From: B25-G16 sp964549945
GTDB lineage: Bacteria > Desulfobacterota > DSM-4660 > Desulfatiglandales > B25-G16
DNA length: 64,000 bases
Reading direction: 5' to 3'
NCBI GenBank assembly: GCA_964549945.1
Contig: CAZJXD010000006.1
Location: 38,756-102,755, forward strand
The position numbers and the translations under genes were made by a program. Each line of letters starts with the position of its first letter. Position 1 is the first letter of the stretch. Positions 36,947-46,467 of this stretch are shown piece after piece. The notes under the pieces were generated by a model that ran no database searches, was not told where the DNA came from, and saw only the letters and a list, made by a program, of their open reading frames with translations.

Positions 36947-37471
36947 CTACCGTCCTGGAATTACTATTCCTATACCCACACCGACCTGCACCCCGGGCTC
37001 AGTCATGGTGGTTTCCTCTGATGGCCAGAGATAGAGCTCCCTCTTTGAGATGACGGGGTAGGTGTATCGTATCTCTCCCAATGGATACGTCTCCCTTCCC
37101 TCAACCGCGCCTGCAACGGTAACCTTCCTCCCCGGGCGGTATATGGCCGGATCCAGGAAACCTGGTACGGCCACGATGAATCGTCCCTTGGACTCCCCGT
37201 TAATATCTGGCTCATCTCTCGGGCCGAGGGGCCGCTGAAGAAGAAAAATCATCGTGCTCTCGGGAAGGTTCCTCGTCTCGATGATCTCCCCTCCCAGAAG
37301 CACGATTCTCCCTCGATACGCATCCGGATCTTTAAGCAGCTGCTCAAAATGTACGGCTTTATCCACCTGCTTCAACACCCCCTGAGAGATTACCGGAGAA
37401 CAGCCCGCTATCAAAAGGGCAGCTATGAGCCATACCAATAGGAAATGGGTACTGCACAAATTCGTTTTCAT
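36947..37471 (-). CDS. Slp-family outer membrane lipoprotein
   Basis: 174 residues. A lipobox, LLIAGC, places the lipidated cysteine at residue 24. The Slp-type core includes VLKQVDKAVHFEQLLKDP, YRGRIVLLGGEIIETRN, GRFIVAVPGFLDPAIYRPGR and YPVISKRELYLWP. Slp proteins are starvation-induced outer-membrane lipoproteins in enterobacteria; the role here is unknown. The gap before it (36694-36946) shows nothing. Confidence 0.88.
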   Translation of the reverse strand: MKTNLCSTHFLLVWLIAALLIAGCSPVISQGVLKQVDKAVHFEQLLKDPDAYRGRIVLLGGEIIETRNLPESTMIFLLQRPLGPRDEPDINGESKGRFIVAVPGFLDPAIYRPGRKVTVAGAVEGRETYPLGEIRYTYPVISKRELYLWPSEETTMTEPGVQVGVGIGIVIPGR

Positions 37472-37701
37472 TCCTCATGCCTTTTGCGTGCCATCGATTC
37501 CCTTTAAACTTAGATTGCTTCGTCGCTATTGCTCCTCGCCCGCAACGCTCTCGCCTGCACAACACTATCTCTCAGGGCTTCGGTCAAATGAGCCATATTG
37601 GAGGCGCCGGTCGAACGAAATCAATGTAGGTATGTTTCAAGCAAAGACTTAGCGGTGAAATTTCAGTAATGAGGCATTTTTAGCTAGTAGAATAAGGTTG
37701 T

Positions 37702-37983
37702 TTATCGCTCTGATGTATTGGACCTGTTTCGTAAATTTAATGAGAGCTGGGACGCTCTGCCTTGCCCCTTTGCCCTGGCAAAGGCTGCCCTTGCTCTCAT
37801 GTCGTGCTTTGAAATGAGCGTCCACGCACGCCTGATCAACTCAACGTCCTCATCGGAAAAATCACTATAGTAGAGGCTCTCTTTCTTGACCTTCTTTGGT
37901 TCGACGTAGCCCGCGCGCACAAAATATTTGAGCTTATCATAGGTCAAGCCAGGGACCCGCTTCAAAAGCCCGCCAGCGTACAT
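37702..37983 (-). CDS. Small MerR-like DNA-binding protein
   Basis: 93 residues with a MerR-type winged-helix pattern: LLKRVPGLTYDKLKYFVRAG, then KKESLYYSDFSDEDVELIRR. A basic C-terminal tail follows, without an effector-binding domain. Such short MerR-like proteins act as excisionase-like or local regulators; no mobile element is evident here. ATG 37983 is the only plausible start. Function unknown. Confidence 0.65.
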   Translation of the reverse strand: MYAGGLLKRVPGLTYDKLKYFVRAGYVEPKKVKKESLYYSDFSDEDVELIRRAWTLISKHDMRARAAFARAKGQGRASQLSLNLRNRSNTSER

Positions 37984-38057
37984 AATACCAAACCCTTCGT
38001 GACTCTTCCTATGAAAGGTTTATCCCATGGGTAAAGCAAAAATTCACCCACATGCCA

Positions 38058-38600
38058 TTAAAATGTATCATAATGGACAAATTCGTTAATCCCCTTACGT
38101 TGAGGTGCCTTGGCCTCCTGCGCAGGGTAGCCGAGCGGAATCAGTGAGACCACTTCGTATCCCTCCGGCACCCTTAAAACCTCCTTTGCCTTATCGTGAT
38201 TAAAAGATCCAACAATGACCGTTCCCAAATTCAGGTAATGAGCGGTCAAGCAAAGGGTTTGGGTGGCGATTCCCATGTCGAACATAAACCAATCACCGAA
38301 TTTGGTGGTGGCTTCTCCCTTCTTATACCCTGCGCTCGCTAACCTACTACACAGGGCAATCACCACCGGGGCCTCCACTATGGCCTTAGAAGCAGGATTA
38401 CCCGAGGACAAGGTCTCCTGGACTTTTTGCTTGATCGCCGGATCTCTAATCACAATTACTTCCCAGCATTGTTTGTTAGCCCACGAAGGCGACCACTTGA
38501 CCGACTCAAGTATGGTAGTGAGGTGTTCCTCTGGAATTCCCCGGTCCTGATATCTCCTGATGCTGCGCCTTCCCCGAACGATTTCCACAAAATCCGCCAT
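38058..38600 (-). CDS. Nitroreductase family protein
   Basis: 180 residues. FMN-binding RGRRSIRRYQDRGIPEEHL, SVKWSPSWANKQCWEVIVI, the IATQTLCLTAHYLNLGTVIV stretch and a C-terminal SLIPLGYPAQEAKAPQRK are typical of small nitroreductases. ATG 38600 is chosen because GGAGG lies 6 bp upstream; the frame opens at 38618. It is divergent from the lytic transglycosylase. It is only distantly like the nitroreductase at 18076. Confidence 0.9.
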   Translation of the reverse strand: MADFVEIVRGRRSIRRYQDRGIPEEHLTTILESVKWSPSWANKQCWEVIVIRDPAIKQKVQETLSSGNPASKAIVEAPVVIALCSRLASAGYKKGEATTKFGDWFMFDMGIATQTLCLTAHYLNLGTVIVGSFNHDKAKEVLRVPEGYEVVSLIPLGYPAQEAKAPQRKGINEFVHYDTF

Positions 38601-38823
38601 ATACAGCCTCCATATCATTAATTTGCCGATCCATTGCGAGACTTACTATGGTAGATTTTATCCATTGTTGTCAACCACATTCATCACTACCCCTGCCTCA
38701 CGGCTATTTCATTGCCCAAGCTGTGTGGCCATTCAAGGCGAACCTTCCTTTTTACACCGGGCCCATATCATGGTATCCTGTATCAGGATAAAATGCAGAA
38801 GCGCACCTAAGGGGGTAAATTTC

Positions 38824-39915
38824 ATGAAATCGACGCTCTTTTTCATCCTTTTTGCACTCATGCTCGTTCATCCATCGAATGCTTATTGCGAGGAATTCAA
38901 GGGAACTCATTTGCCTCCTTTGATCACATCGCTTAGGATATCCGCTCCCCTTTCCTTTTGCGGGGAGGAGGTCCCGATCGAGATTCAGGACGTCAAAGAA
39001 AGGCTCGAGAAGGAACTCCTCCTTACCCTCTGGGATCGACCCCAGGTGATTCTCTGGTTAAAGAGGTCTCGTCGCTACCTGCCTATAATAGAAAAGTTGC
39101 TTCGAGAAAATAATCTGCCCGATGATCTCAAATACCTCGCCATTGCCGAAAGTGCCTTGAGGCCACACGTATCCTCAACAAAGGGGGCAATCGGATTCTG
39201 GCAGTTTATGAGGGAAACGGGCTTAAAGTACGGCCTCACCATAAACGAACACATCGATGAGAGACGAAATGTGGTCTCCTCCACGAGGGCGGCAATACGG
39301 TATTTCGAGGACCTTCATGAGAAATTCGGGTCGTGGACCCTGGCCGCTGCGGCCTATAATATGGGCGATGAGGCCCTTGAGGCGGAAATTCAAGAGCAGG
39401 AAGCAGGCGACTACTTCCATCTTTATCTCCCAATTGAAACCCAGAGGTTTGTGTTTCGGGTCATCTCCACGAAGCTGATCTTCTCTAACCCAGGACAATA
39501 CGGCTTTTACCTATCCGATGAGGACTTCTATCCGCCAATGGAATTTGAGGTAATTCAGCTGAACTGCCCTCAAGATATCCCGATACGTATCGTTGCCCAG
39601 GCCGCCAATACCCATTTCAAGGCCATCAAGGATCTGAATCCCGAGGTTCGCGGGCACTACCTCCCCAAGGGAAACCACGAGTTGCGTATCCCCAAGGGTT
39701 TGGCAAAGGGTTTTCACAACCGCTATCAGGACCTCGTTGAGAAGTGGCTGGCATCGAGAGAAGAGGTGGTCTATATCGTGGAGAAGGGAGACAACCTCTC
39801 CCTCATTGCGGAAAAGTTCGGTATTTCCCTGGCCTCTCTGCTCATCTGGAATAAGCTCGACCCCGAGGCACGCATCTATCCAGGTGATAGGCTGATTATA
39901 TATCGAAAGGAATAA
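38824..39915 (+). CDS. Membrane-bound lytic transglycosylase with LysM domain (MltD-like)
   Basis: 363 residues. Signal peptide at the N-terminus (MKSTLFFILFALMLVHPSNA). The SLT domain contains YLAIAESALRP with catalytic Glu109, KGAIGFWQFMRETGLKYGL and AAAAYNMG. A LysM motif near the C-terminus, VVYIVEKGDNLSLIAEKFG, would bind peptidoglycan. The enzyme cleaves glycan strands in the periplasm. AAGGGGG lies 8 bp before ATG 38824. The frame extends upstream to TTG 38560, but that part overlaps the divergent gene. Confidence 0.92.
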   Translation: MKSTLFFILFALMLVHPSNAYCEEFKGTHLPPLITSLRISAPLSFCGEEVPIEIQDVKERLEKELLLTLWDRPQVILWLKRSRRYLPIIEKLLRENNLPDDLKYLAIAESALRPHVSSTKGAIGFWQFMRETGLKYGLTINEHIDERRNVVSSTRAAIRYFEDLHEKFGSWTLAAAAYNMGDEALEAEIQEQEAGDYFHLYLPIETQRFVFRVISTKLIFSNPGQYGFYLSDEDFYPPMEFEVIQLNCPQDIPIRIVAQAANTHFKAIKDLNPEVRGHYLPKGNHELRIPKGLAKGFHNRYQDLVEKWLASREEVVYIVEKGDNLSLIAEKFGISLASLLIWNKLDPEARIYPGDRLIIYRKE

Positions 39916-39942
39916 GACTCCGTTAGATGACTGTAAGTCTAT

Positions 39943-39972
39943 TTCTATACAGAATACTTATTTTGTATAGAA
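39943..39972. repeat. AT-rich hairpin after lytic transglycosylase
   Basis: TTCTATACAGAATA (39943-39956) and TATTTTGTATAGAA (39959-39972) are reverse complements with one mismatch and a tight 2-nt loop. It follows the transglycosylase stop by 28 bp and could aid termination or be a binding site. The rest of the gap to 40217 is AT-rich with a lone TTGACA and no clear promoter. Confidence 0.4.
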
Positions 39973-40217
39973 CAATAGAAAGAAATCTTTCACGCCTTTT
40001 TAATTGACAGAAAAACGGAAGGCGGGATAAGTTAGATTCATCTTTATCACCAATGTAGATGCTATCAATTTCAATTTGTCATAAGCCCTCTTACTGTCTA
40101 ATAAATTAGTAACAGAGTAACGTATTCACAAAAGTGATCAATGACTCAGATATCCTAGATCTTCACAGGCATGAAAGAAAACTTCTGGCAGAATTGTGAG
40201 AATAAGGAGCTTTAACC

Positions 40218-41804
40218 ATGAAAAAACAATCTAAGAGAAAAAATTATTCAGTTCCGCTGGAACAGGCAACTAGTGAAGAGTTCCTGTCTTGCCTAAGACA
40301 AAAGAAGGCCTCGATTATAGAGGAATGGGCAATGAGGCTAAGGAAACTAAAGCCAGCTTACAATGAGATGAGCAGGAGCAACCTTATTGAATCAACTTCC
40401 ACAGCATTTGAAGCTTTCTACAATATTATTTCAGATGAAGGCTATAACTCTATCGAGAAGTATATTGAATCATTAACACATACTTGTAAAGCTCGAGGAA
40501 TATCTCTCACAGAGCTCCAGCAATCCTTCGGTAACCTCAGATACATTCTGATTCCCATCATTGTAAAAAAATATGATAACGCTAAACTTCCTGAGATTCT
40601 AACCCGTATAAATCATGATATTGACCTGATCATTTTCCGTATCAGTGATTGTTGTCAGAAGAGTTATGATCAAGATCTCAAAGAGTATACCCATAAGCTT
40701 GAAGTGGAGGTTCAAAAAAGAACCGGCGAGCTTGAAGAGTCTCGCAGGAACTATCAAATACTGTTTGAAGAGATCAGTGATGGATGTTTCTTAAATAAGG
40801 GAGGCAAAATTGTATTTGCCAATAAGGCTTTTTGTGAAATGCACGGATATGAGCTTGAGGAACTAATCGGAAAAGAATGTCAGCAATTGATTGCTGAAGA
40901 CTCCAGAAGTATTGTGATGGAACATTTCAAAAAGCAAATCAAGGGGGAGATACCTTACCACCAATATATCTATTGCCGTCAAGATAAGCGCGGGCAGCGC
41001 TTCCCTACCGAAAATAAGGTCAAGCTTATCGAATATAATGGTGAGCCCGCTGTTCTCGGCCTTTGCAGCGATATAACGGGCCGAATAGAAATGGAGAAAA
41101 AGATACGGCAGCAGGATCGCCTTGCCATAATCGGGAAACTAGCTACCTCCATAGCGCACGAGATCAGGAATCCTTTATCTGCCATTAAGGTTAATGTTGA
41201 GCTGCTGCTGGAAAAATTAGACTTGGAAGGTAACGACTTGAGGAGACTGCAAATAGCCAATGAGCAATTGACCCGATTAGAAAGTATTATCTCCCAGATG
41301 TTAGAATATGCTAAGCCCTTAAAGCTCAATTATGCTTTGACCAGCGTTCATGAAATAATTGATGATTCAATCAAGCTTCTTGAGCAGAGGATCAAAGAAA
41401 ACAATGTGTCATTAGTTAAGAGATTAGACCCCGCTCTGCCAAATATCATGGTGGATAAAGAAAAAATGTTGCAAGCGGTAGATAATGTTTTGAGAAATGC
41501 ATTAGAAGCCTTGGATAAAAACGCGAAGCATAAAAGAATTGAACTTGAATCAAAGCAAGAGATCTACCATTCAAAAGAATACGTTAAGCTCTCCATTACC
41601 GACAATGGGGTAGGTATTAGCCCTGAAGAGAAGAGGAATATATTTGACCCTTTTTTCACTAATGGCAAAAAAGATGGTGTTGGTTTAGGCCTATCGATTG
41701 TAAAAAAGATTGTGGATACCCACCACGGCCACATTCAGGTCGAGAGCGGAAAGGGGGAAAGAACCTCCTTTAACCTCTTTATCCCCATAGATATCTATTC
41801 ATAA
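40218..41804 (+). CDS. PAS-domain sensor histidine kinase
   Basis: 528 residues, no membrane helix. Residues 1-150 form an RsbRD-N-like helical domain, followed by a coiled coil and a PAS domain (about 180-295, with GGKIVFANKAFCEMHGYELE). The H-box is SIAHEIRNPLSAIK with His314, and the N-box (NVLRNALEAL), G1 (ITDNGVGI) and GVGLGLSIVKKIV complete a canonical kinase. AAGGAG lies 8 bp before ATG. It is 23 bp upstream of the sigma-54 regulator and is its evident partner. Being cytosolic, it probably senses an internal signal such as a catabolic intermediate. Confidence 0.94.
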   Translation: MKKQSKRKNYSVPLEQATSEEFLSCLRQKKASIIEEWAMRLRKLKPAYNEMSRSNLIESTSTAFEAFYNIISDEGYNSIEKYIESLTHTCKARGISLTELQQSFGNLRYILIPIIVKKYDNAKLPEILTRINHDIDLIIFRISDCCQKSYDQDLKEYTHKLEVEVQKRTGELEESRRNYQILFEEISDGCFLNKGGKIVFANKAFCEMHGYELEELIGKECQQLIAEDSRSIVMEHFKKQIKGEIPYHQYIYCRQDKRGQRFPTENKVKLIEYNGEPAVLGLCSDITGRIEMEKKIRQQDRLAIIGKLATSIAHEIRNPLSAIKVNVELLLEKLDLEGNDLRRLQIANEQLTRLESIISQMLEYAKPLKLNYALTSVHEIIDDSIKLLEQRIKENNVSLVKRLDPALPNIMVDKEKMLQAVDNVLRNALEALDKNAKHKRIELESKQEIYHSKEYVKLSITDNGVGISPEEKRNIFDPFFTNGKKDGVGLGLSIVKKIVDTHHGHIQVESGKGERTSFNLFIPIDIYS

Positions 41805-41827
41805 CACAAGAAAAAAGCCCAATCACT

Positions 41828-43171
41828 ATGAAGGTCTTAATCATAGATGATCAAAGAGCGATTCTCGAGTCGCTCACCATGTTTTTCGCCGAAAAGGGTT
41901 ACGAGACTATTACAGCAGAGTATGGACGAGAAGGACTGGAAAAGCTTAAATCCGAGATGCCTGATATTGTGATACTTGATATCCGTCTTCCGGATTTGAG
42001 TGGTATTGATGTCTTAAAAGACATTAGAGCCATCAATGAACACGCCCATGTTATCATGATTACCGCCTTTCATGATATGGAGACGACAATCGAGGCCATG
42101 AAGAATGGTGCATATGACTATATCCATAAGCCCATAAATATCAAAGAACTGGATTTCAGTGTCCAAAAAGTATTTGAAGCGCTAGAGCTTAAGAACAAGC
42201 TTTCCATTTATATCAATGATCAAAAGGTTCAATACAAAATGGATACTATCATTGGTAAAAGCAAACCGATGCAGCAGGTATTCAAAATGATTGGCCTAAC
42301 GTGCAATAACAAGGCAACAGTACTTATTCAGGGAGAAAGCGGGACAGGAAAAGAATTAATTGCCAAAGCAATTCACTATAACGGTATCCTTAAAGATGAG
42401 CCTTTTGTAAGCGTCAATTGTAGCGCCCTGGTGGAAACCCTGCTGGAAAGTGAACTTTTTGGCCACGAAAAGGGGGCATTTACCCATGCGCTCTATACAA
42501 AGAAAGGGAAATTCGAACTGGCAGGGAGCGGTACCATCTTCCTTGATGAGGTAGGAGAACTCCCACTAAGCACTCAGGTCAAGATATTGAGATTCTTGCA
42601 AGAAAGGGAATTTGAAAGAGTGGGAGGTGAAAAGACAATGCGATCAAATGCAAGAATAATAGCAGCAACTAATAAAAATCTTACTCAAATGATTCAGGAG
42701 GGTAAGTTTAGAGAAGACCTGTTTTTCAGACTGAAGGTCATAACGATAAATGTCCCACCCCTTGTAGAAAAAAAAACTGATATCCCTTTGCTTGTAGACT
42801 TTTTTCTTCACAAGTTCAGCAAAGAGTTGCATAAAGGACCAAATCATATCTCAAAGGAAGCCTTGGATAAACTTATGACCTATAACTGGCCTGGCAATGT
42901 GAGAGAACTTGAGAATGTGATAATGCGTGCTCTTGTTCTATCGAGGGAGGATATTATCTTGGAAAATCATATATCTATCGAGCCAAGGGAAATAAGCCCT
43001 TTAAAAGCAGCAGAAAATCCTTTTAAGTCATTGCAAGAAATGGAAAAAGAGCATGTCACCAGGGCGTTTCTTAATGCAAAAGGTCATATGGGAAAGGCTT
43101 GCGAATTACTAAAGATATCAAGACCAACTTTGCGGAAGAAGATGGAGAAATACAACATTAAAAAATCTTAA
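41828..43171 (+). CDS. NtrC-family sigma-54-dependent response regulator
   Basis: 447 residues. Receiver domain with Asp7-Asp8 and phospho-acceptor Asp51 (DIVILDIRLPD). The AAA+ domain has Walker A GESGTGKE (169-176), sigma-54 loop GAFTHA (216-221, His where GAFTGA is usual), GTIFLDEVGEL and NWPGNVRELENV. A Fis-type helix-turn-helix ends the protein (GKACELLKISRPTLRKKM). It should activate -24/-12 promoters from upstream sites. Three such promoters with shared upstream repeats lie in the following 20 kb, making it the likely regulator of the island. Confidence 0.95.
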   Translation: MKVLIIDDQRAILESLTMFFAEKGYETITAEYGREGLEKLKSEMPDIVILDIRLPDLSGIDVLKDIRAINEHAHVIMITAFHDMETTIEAMKNGAYDYIHKPINIKELDFSVQKVFEALELKNKLSIYINDQKVQYKMDTIIGKSKPMQQVFKMIGLTCNNKATVLIQGESGTGKELIAKAIHYNGILKDEPFVSVNCSALVETLLESELFGHEKGAFTHALYTKKGKFELAGSGTIFLDEVGELPLSTQVKILRFLQEREFERVGGEKTMRSNARIIAATNKNLTQMIQEGKFREDLFFRLKVITINVPPLVEKKTDIPLLVDFFLHKFSKELHKGPNHISKEALDKLMTYNWPGNVRELENVIMRALVLSREDIILENHISIEPREISPLKAAENPFKSLQEMEKEHVTRAFLNAKGHMGKACELLKISRPTLRKKMEKYNIKKS

Positions 43172-43220
43172 GAAAACCTCATTTCCTTAAATCTTCGCTC
43201 AAATCCCAGAACTACCCCTC

Positions 43221-43346
43221 ATTGAAAGTTGCTTTCAACCGATTTAAATTTCCTTTCAATTATTCCCTCTGACCCCCTACACAATTTAAAAAAATTCTAA
43301 TATATTCAACAAATTACGATTAATTAAGATTGGCATCCTTCTTGCT
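43221..43346 (+). promoter_or_regulatory. Sigma-54 promoter A with two upstream activator sites
   Basis: TGGCATCCTTCTTGCT (43331-43346) matches the -24/-12 consensus with correct spacing. Upstream are a perfect TTGAAAG-TTG-CTTTCAA palindrome (43222-43238) and a second site TTTAAA-N5-TTTCAA (43243-43259), centred 21 bp apart and about 80 bp before the -24. The block 43221-43345 recurs almost unchanged at 50453. It drives the CoA ligase-TRAP unit and leaves a leader of about 275 nt. Confidence 0.85.
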
Positions 43347-43409
43347 TCTTGCTACTCTGTCCAGAACCCGTTGTCCTCAAAAATTTACGCTCCACTAGAG
43401 ATATTAGAA

Positions 43410-43586
43410 ATGAGGGTGATGCAAGCCTATCATGCTTTCATGATGGGGGGCTTTATCTGCAGATTGGCAGAAAATGAAGAGATCATAGGATCCTGCCTCG
43501 GTATAAGTGATTCACAAAAGAGCGAACCTAGAGAAAGCCCTTTTCGTCCACAAGCAAATTATCACGGTCAAAATGATCAAAATTAA
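43410..43586 (+). CDS. Possible small ORF in the leader of unit 1
   Basis: A 58-codon frame from ATG 43410, with MQAYHAFMMGGFICRLAENE near its start and a polar C-terminus. It has no convincing ribosome site. It sits in the long leader between promoter A and the first CoA ligase gene. It may be chance or a regulatory leader peptide; no family recognised. Confidence 0.25.
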   Translation: MRVMQAYHAFMMGGFICRLAENEEIIGSCLGISDSQKSEPRESPFRPQANYHGQNDQN

Positions 43587-43632
43587 CAATGTGATTTAAT
43601 TTCAAATCCAGTTCAGTAGCTAGGAGGAGTTA

Positions 43633-44994
43633 ATGATAACTGAAAAGAGATTTTGGAATGAAAAAGCGGAAAATATCTCAAAAGATGAATTAATGGCTAT
43701 GAGAATGGAAAAACTAAGAAAGCAGCTGGAGTATTGTTCGAAAAACCCGTTTTATAAGGAGAAGTTCAAAGAGGCTGGATTTGAGCCTGGAGACATCAAA
43801 ACCTGGGAAGACTTTCGTAAGATCCCTGTTTTGATGAATAAAGAGGTTGAAAGAAAAAGCAGAGATGAATCTATGAAAAAGCATAAGCATCCTATTGGTG
43901 TTCATCTCTGCGCACCGATCAGCGAAATTATTGGCGCATATCATACCTCTGGAACAACAGGAATGCCAACTTTTAGTTATACCTTCACAAAGCACGATTT
44001 AGATGTGTGGTGCGAAGGTTTTCATCGAATGTATTGGAGAATGGGTCTTAGACCGGGCGATAAGGTTATGTTCGCTTTAGGGATGGGAACTTATGTTACG
44101 AATGCTATGCTTCCAACTTTCGAGCGATATGGAGTTTTTCTTATTCCCGTAGGAGCTGAAGGGGGATCTAAACGTTTGATCGAGTATACCCACCTTTTTG
44201 GAGCAAATGTGTTGTTTTGCACACCTTCCTATGCCGAATATCTGATAGAGAGAACATCCTCCATTGCAGGGGTTGAAGCCTCTGAACTAGGATTTGAAAA
44301 AGTCATTGTGTGTGGTGAACCCGGTTTTGGAATCCCATCTGTTAGGCAGAAATTATTGGAAGGTTTTAAATGTAAGATGTATGAGTTTTGGGCTCCCATG
44401 GCAGAAGCATACGCATGCAGCTGCGATGCAAAGGAATATGCTGGAATGCATGAAGTAGCCCCAGATTTCAGTATTTATGCAGATGACTTGGTTGATCCAG
44501 AGACCAAAGAGCCTATTGAAGTTAAAGATGGGGCCGTGGGTGAAGGAGTGATAACATCCTTAGAAAGATACGGTTTGCCACTTGTTAAGTACGCCCTCGG
44601 AGACATTGTCCAGGCATTCACTTCCTCCTGCCAGTGCGAATACGGTAAAACAAGGGTTAAGGTAATTGGACGTTCAGATGACTTACTTATTGTCAAAGGA
44701 GTTAACATTTATCCTTCAACCATTAGGGATGTAATCAATTCCTTTATTCCGCAGGTTACGGGCGCCATGAAGATTGTCTTGACTGAGAGACCGCCGAGAG
44801 TAGTCCCGCCTCTGAAGCTGAAAGTTGAATATGGAGAAGAGACTGATTCAAATCGGTTGGAAGATGTAGAGAGAAGAATCAAGGAGAAAATGCGCATTCA
44901 CAGGGTGAACCCTTTCATCGAATGGGTTCCACCAGGGAGTTTGGGAAGAACGGAAAAGAAAACTCAAATCTTCGAAAAACTATATCAAGAATAA
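43633..44994 (+). CDS. Phenylacetate-CoA ligase-like AMP-forming CoA ligase
   Basis: 453 residues of the PaaK type. The adenylate-binding P-loop is HTSGTTGMPTF (105-110 core). The motif YALGDIVQ and the hinge IGRSDDLLIVKGVNIYPSTI are intact, with the C-terminal domain following. The cysteine-rich turn SSCQCEYGKTR is the PaaK-family zinc-like loop. It activates an aryl or alicyclic carboxylate to its CoA thioester, the first committed step of anaerobic degradation. AGGAGG lies 6 bp upstream. First gene of the unit driven by promoter A. Confidence 0.9.
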   Translation: MITEKRFWNEKAENISKDELMAMRMEKLRKQLEYCSKNPFYKEKFKEAGFEPGDIKTWEDFRKIPVLMNKEVERKSRDESMKKHKHPIGVHLCAPISEIIGAYHTSGTTGMPTFSYTFTKHDLDVWCEGFHRMYWRMGLRPGDKVMFALGMGTYVTNAMLPTFERYGVFLIPVGAEGGSKRLIEYTHLFGANVLFCTPSYAEYLIERTSSIAGVEASELGFEKVIVCGEPGFGIPSVRQKLLEGFKCKMYEFWAPMAEAYACSCDAKEYAGMHEVAPDFSIYADDLVDPETKEPIEVKDGAVGEGVITSLERYGLPLVKYALGDIVQAFTSSCQCEYGKTRVKVIGRSDDLLIVKGVNIYPSTIRDVINSFIPQVTGAMKIVLTERPPRVVPPLKLKVEYGEETDSNRLEDVERRIKEKMRIHRVNPFIEWVPPGSLGRTEKKTQIFEKLYQE

Positions 44995-45140
44995 GATAGT
45001 TTGATTCTCCAAGCAGTAAAAGAAAAGAACCCCATTTCAAATGCGGGGAAAAGAAAGGGGGGATGATCTGGATAAAGGGTACAATGGTTAAATCGGAAGG
45101 AAATCGCTCTAATAACAATTAGTGGAGGAGGATATAAGCC

Positions 45141-46178
45141 ATGATTAAGACAGATAACTTCAAAACCACGGGCTTTATGGTTGCATTCCTTGTTGCGGCT
45201 CTTTGTTGTTTTTCTTTCTCGGGGCTTGTGGCTCATGAGCCAGCATTTGCATCTGAGTATTTTTGCAAAATTACCTTTACCCCACCTCCCACCCTATCAG
45301 GAACCCATGCTGCTGTAATATTTGCTGATGAATTAAAGGAAAGGAGCAAAGGACAAATAGACCCTCAGGTTTTTCCTCAAGGTCAGCTCGGCAGCGATCC
45401 AGAAATTATGAATAAATTAGAGATGGGGTCCATTCAGTTTATGAATACAGGTGGAATGATGCTATCTCGATGGACTGATAAGGCGGATGTCTTAATGCTG
45501 CCATTCCTATTTGATAATTGGGATAAAGTGGATAGACTTGCAAATAGCAAATTATTAGATCCCATTAAGAAAGATTTGGAAAAAAAGGGCGTTATGTTAG
45601 TCGGTATTACTGCCTATGGTATGATCGATATGGCTGCTACAAGGAAAATCACTAAATTGGAAGATTTAAAAGGTCTTAAATTCAGGATCCAGCCAACCCC
45701 TATCTTTAAGAAGATGTGTAACTATTTGGGGGTTAACGGGATGCCAGTTCCCTATACAGAACTTTATTCATCGTTAAAGCAGGGAATTGTTGACGGGGTA
45801 TACAACACTAGCGAGCTTATGATACTCGATAAGACATCAGAAGTTTGCAAATATGTTGTGGATACGAATCATATGTGTGGCTTTATCGTGCAACTCCTAA
45901 ATAAACAATGGTATGACAGCCTGCCCGACAATCTTAAGAAGGCGGTTATGGATTCTATTAATGCAGCATCTATGGAGGAAAGAAAAAGGGTTAGGCAACG
46001 AGAAAGGGACTTTACTAATGAGATGAAGACCAGAAAAGGCGTTGTTTTCATTACACTTACTCCTCATGAAAGGGCAAAGTTTGTGAAAGCATTAATGCCT
46101 TTACACGAAGATTCTGAAAGGATTATGGGTAAAGCATATATGGAAAAGCTATATGACTTAACGGGCTTTAAGGAGTAG
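45141..46178 (+). CDS. dctP: TRAP transporter solute-binding protein (DctP family)
   Basis: 345 residues. A hydrophobic signal segment (about 13-35) ends near PAFASE. DctP features follow: THAAVIFADELKERSKGQ, VFPQGQLGSDPEIMNKLEMG, DLKGLKFRIQPTPIF and the LYSSLKQGIVDGVYNTSELM stretch. The arginine of KFRIQ should bind the carboxylate of the ligand. GGAGGAGG precedes the start. It works with the DctQ and DctM genes at 47280-49054, from which it is separated by an enoyl-CoA hydratase gene. Confidence 0.93.
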   Translation: MIKTDNFKTTGFMVAFLVAALCCFSFSGLVAHEPAFASEYFCKITFTPPPTLSGTHAAVIFADELKERSKGQIDPQVFPQGQLGSDPEIMNKLEMGSIQFMNTGGMMLSRWTDKADVLMLPFLFDNWDKVDRLANSKLLDPIKKDLEKKGVMLVGITAYGMIDMAATRKITKLEDLKGLKFRIQPTPIFKKMCNYLGVNGMPVPYTELYSSLKQGIVDGVYNTSELMILDKTSEVCKYVVDTNHMCGFIVQLLNKQWYDSLPDNLKKAVMDSINAASMEERKRVRQRERDFTNEMKTRKGVVFITLTPHERAKFVKALMPLHEDSERIMGKAYMEKLYDLTGFKE

Positions 46179-46252
46179 CACAAATTTCAAGAAGCTCTCG
46201 CTCAGGGTTTGAGTTCTCGGAAAGGATCTCCATTCTTACTTTTTTGAGTCCC

Positions 46253-46360
46253 CGTCTGCAAGGTCGCTGTGTATTTTTTAATCTCTATATACTCTTCTCT
46301 AGGCCCCGAAAAAGCGGTATAGAGAATTTTTCCTTTCGGCGACTCTGCTTGTTGCAGACG
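46253..46360. repeat. Structured intergenic element
   Basis: CGTCTGCAA (46253-46261) pairs with TTGCAGACG (46352-46360). Inside, GTCGC pairs with GCGAC (46263-46267 with 46339-46343), TCTCTA pairs with TAGAGA, and CCGAAA pairs with TTTCGG. The 290-bp gap between dctP and the hydratase gene therefore holds a 108-nt foldable unit, possibly processing or attenuation structure that tunes dctP against downstream genes, or a small repeat element. Confidence 0.45.
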
Positions 46361-46467
46361 CGCAAGAAGGGGCTAGGCTAAGGACGTGGTTTTTCAATTG
46401 GTGGGGGTGAGTGCAAATCCTCATGAGCCTTCAATCAAAGATTTACCAAAAAGAAATCTAGGGGCAA

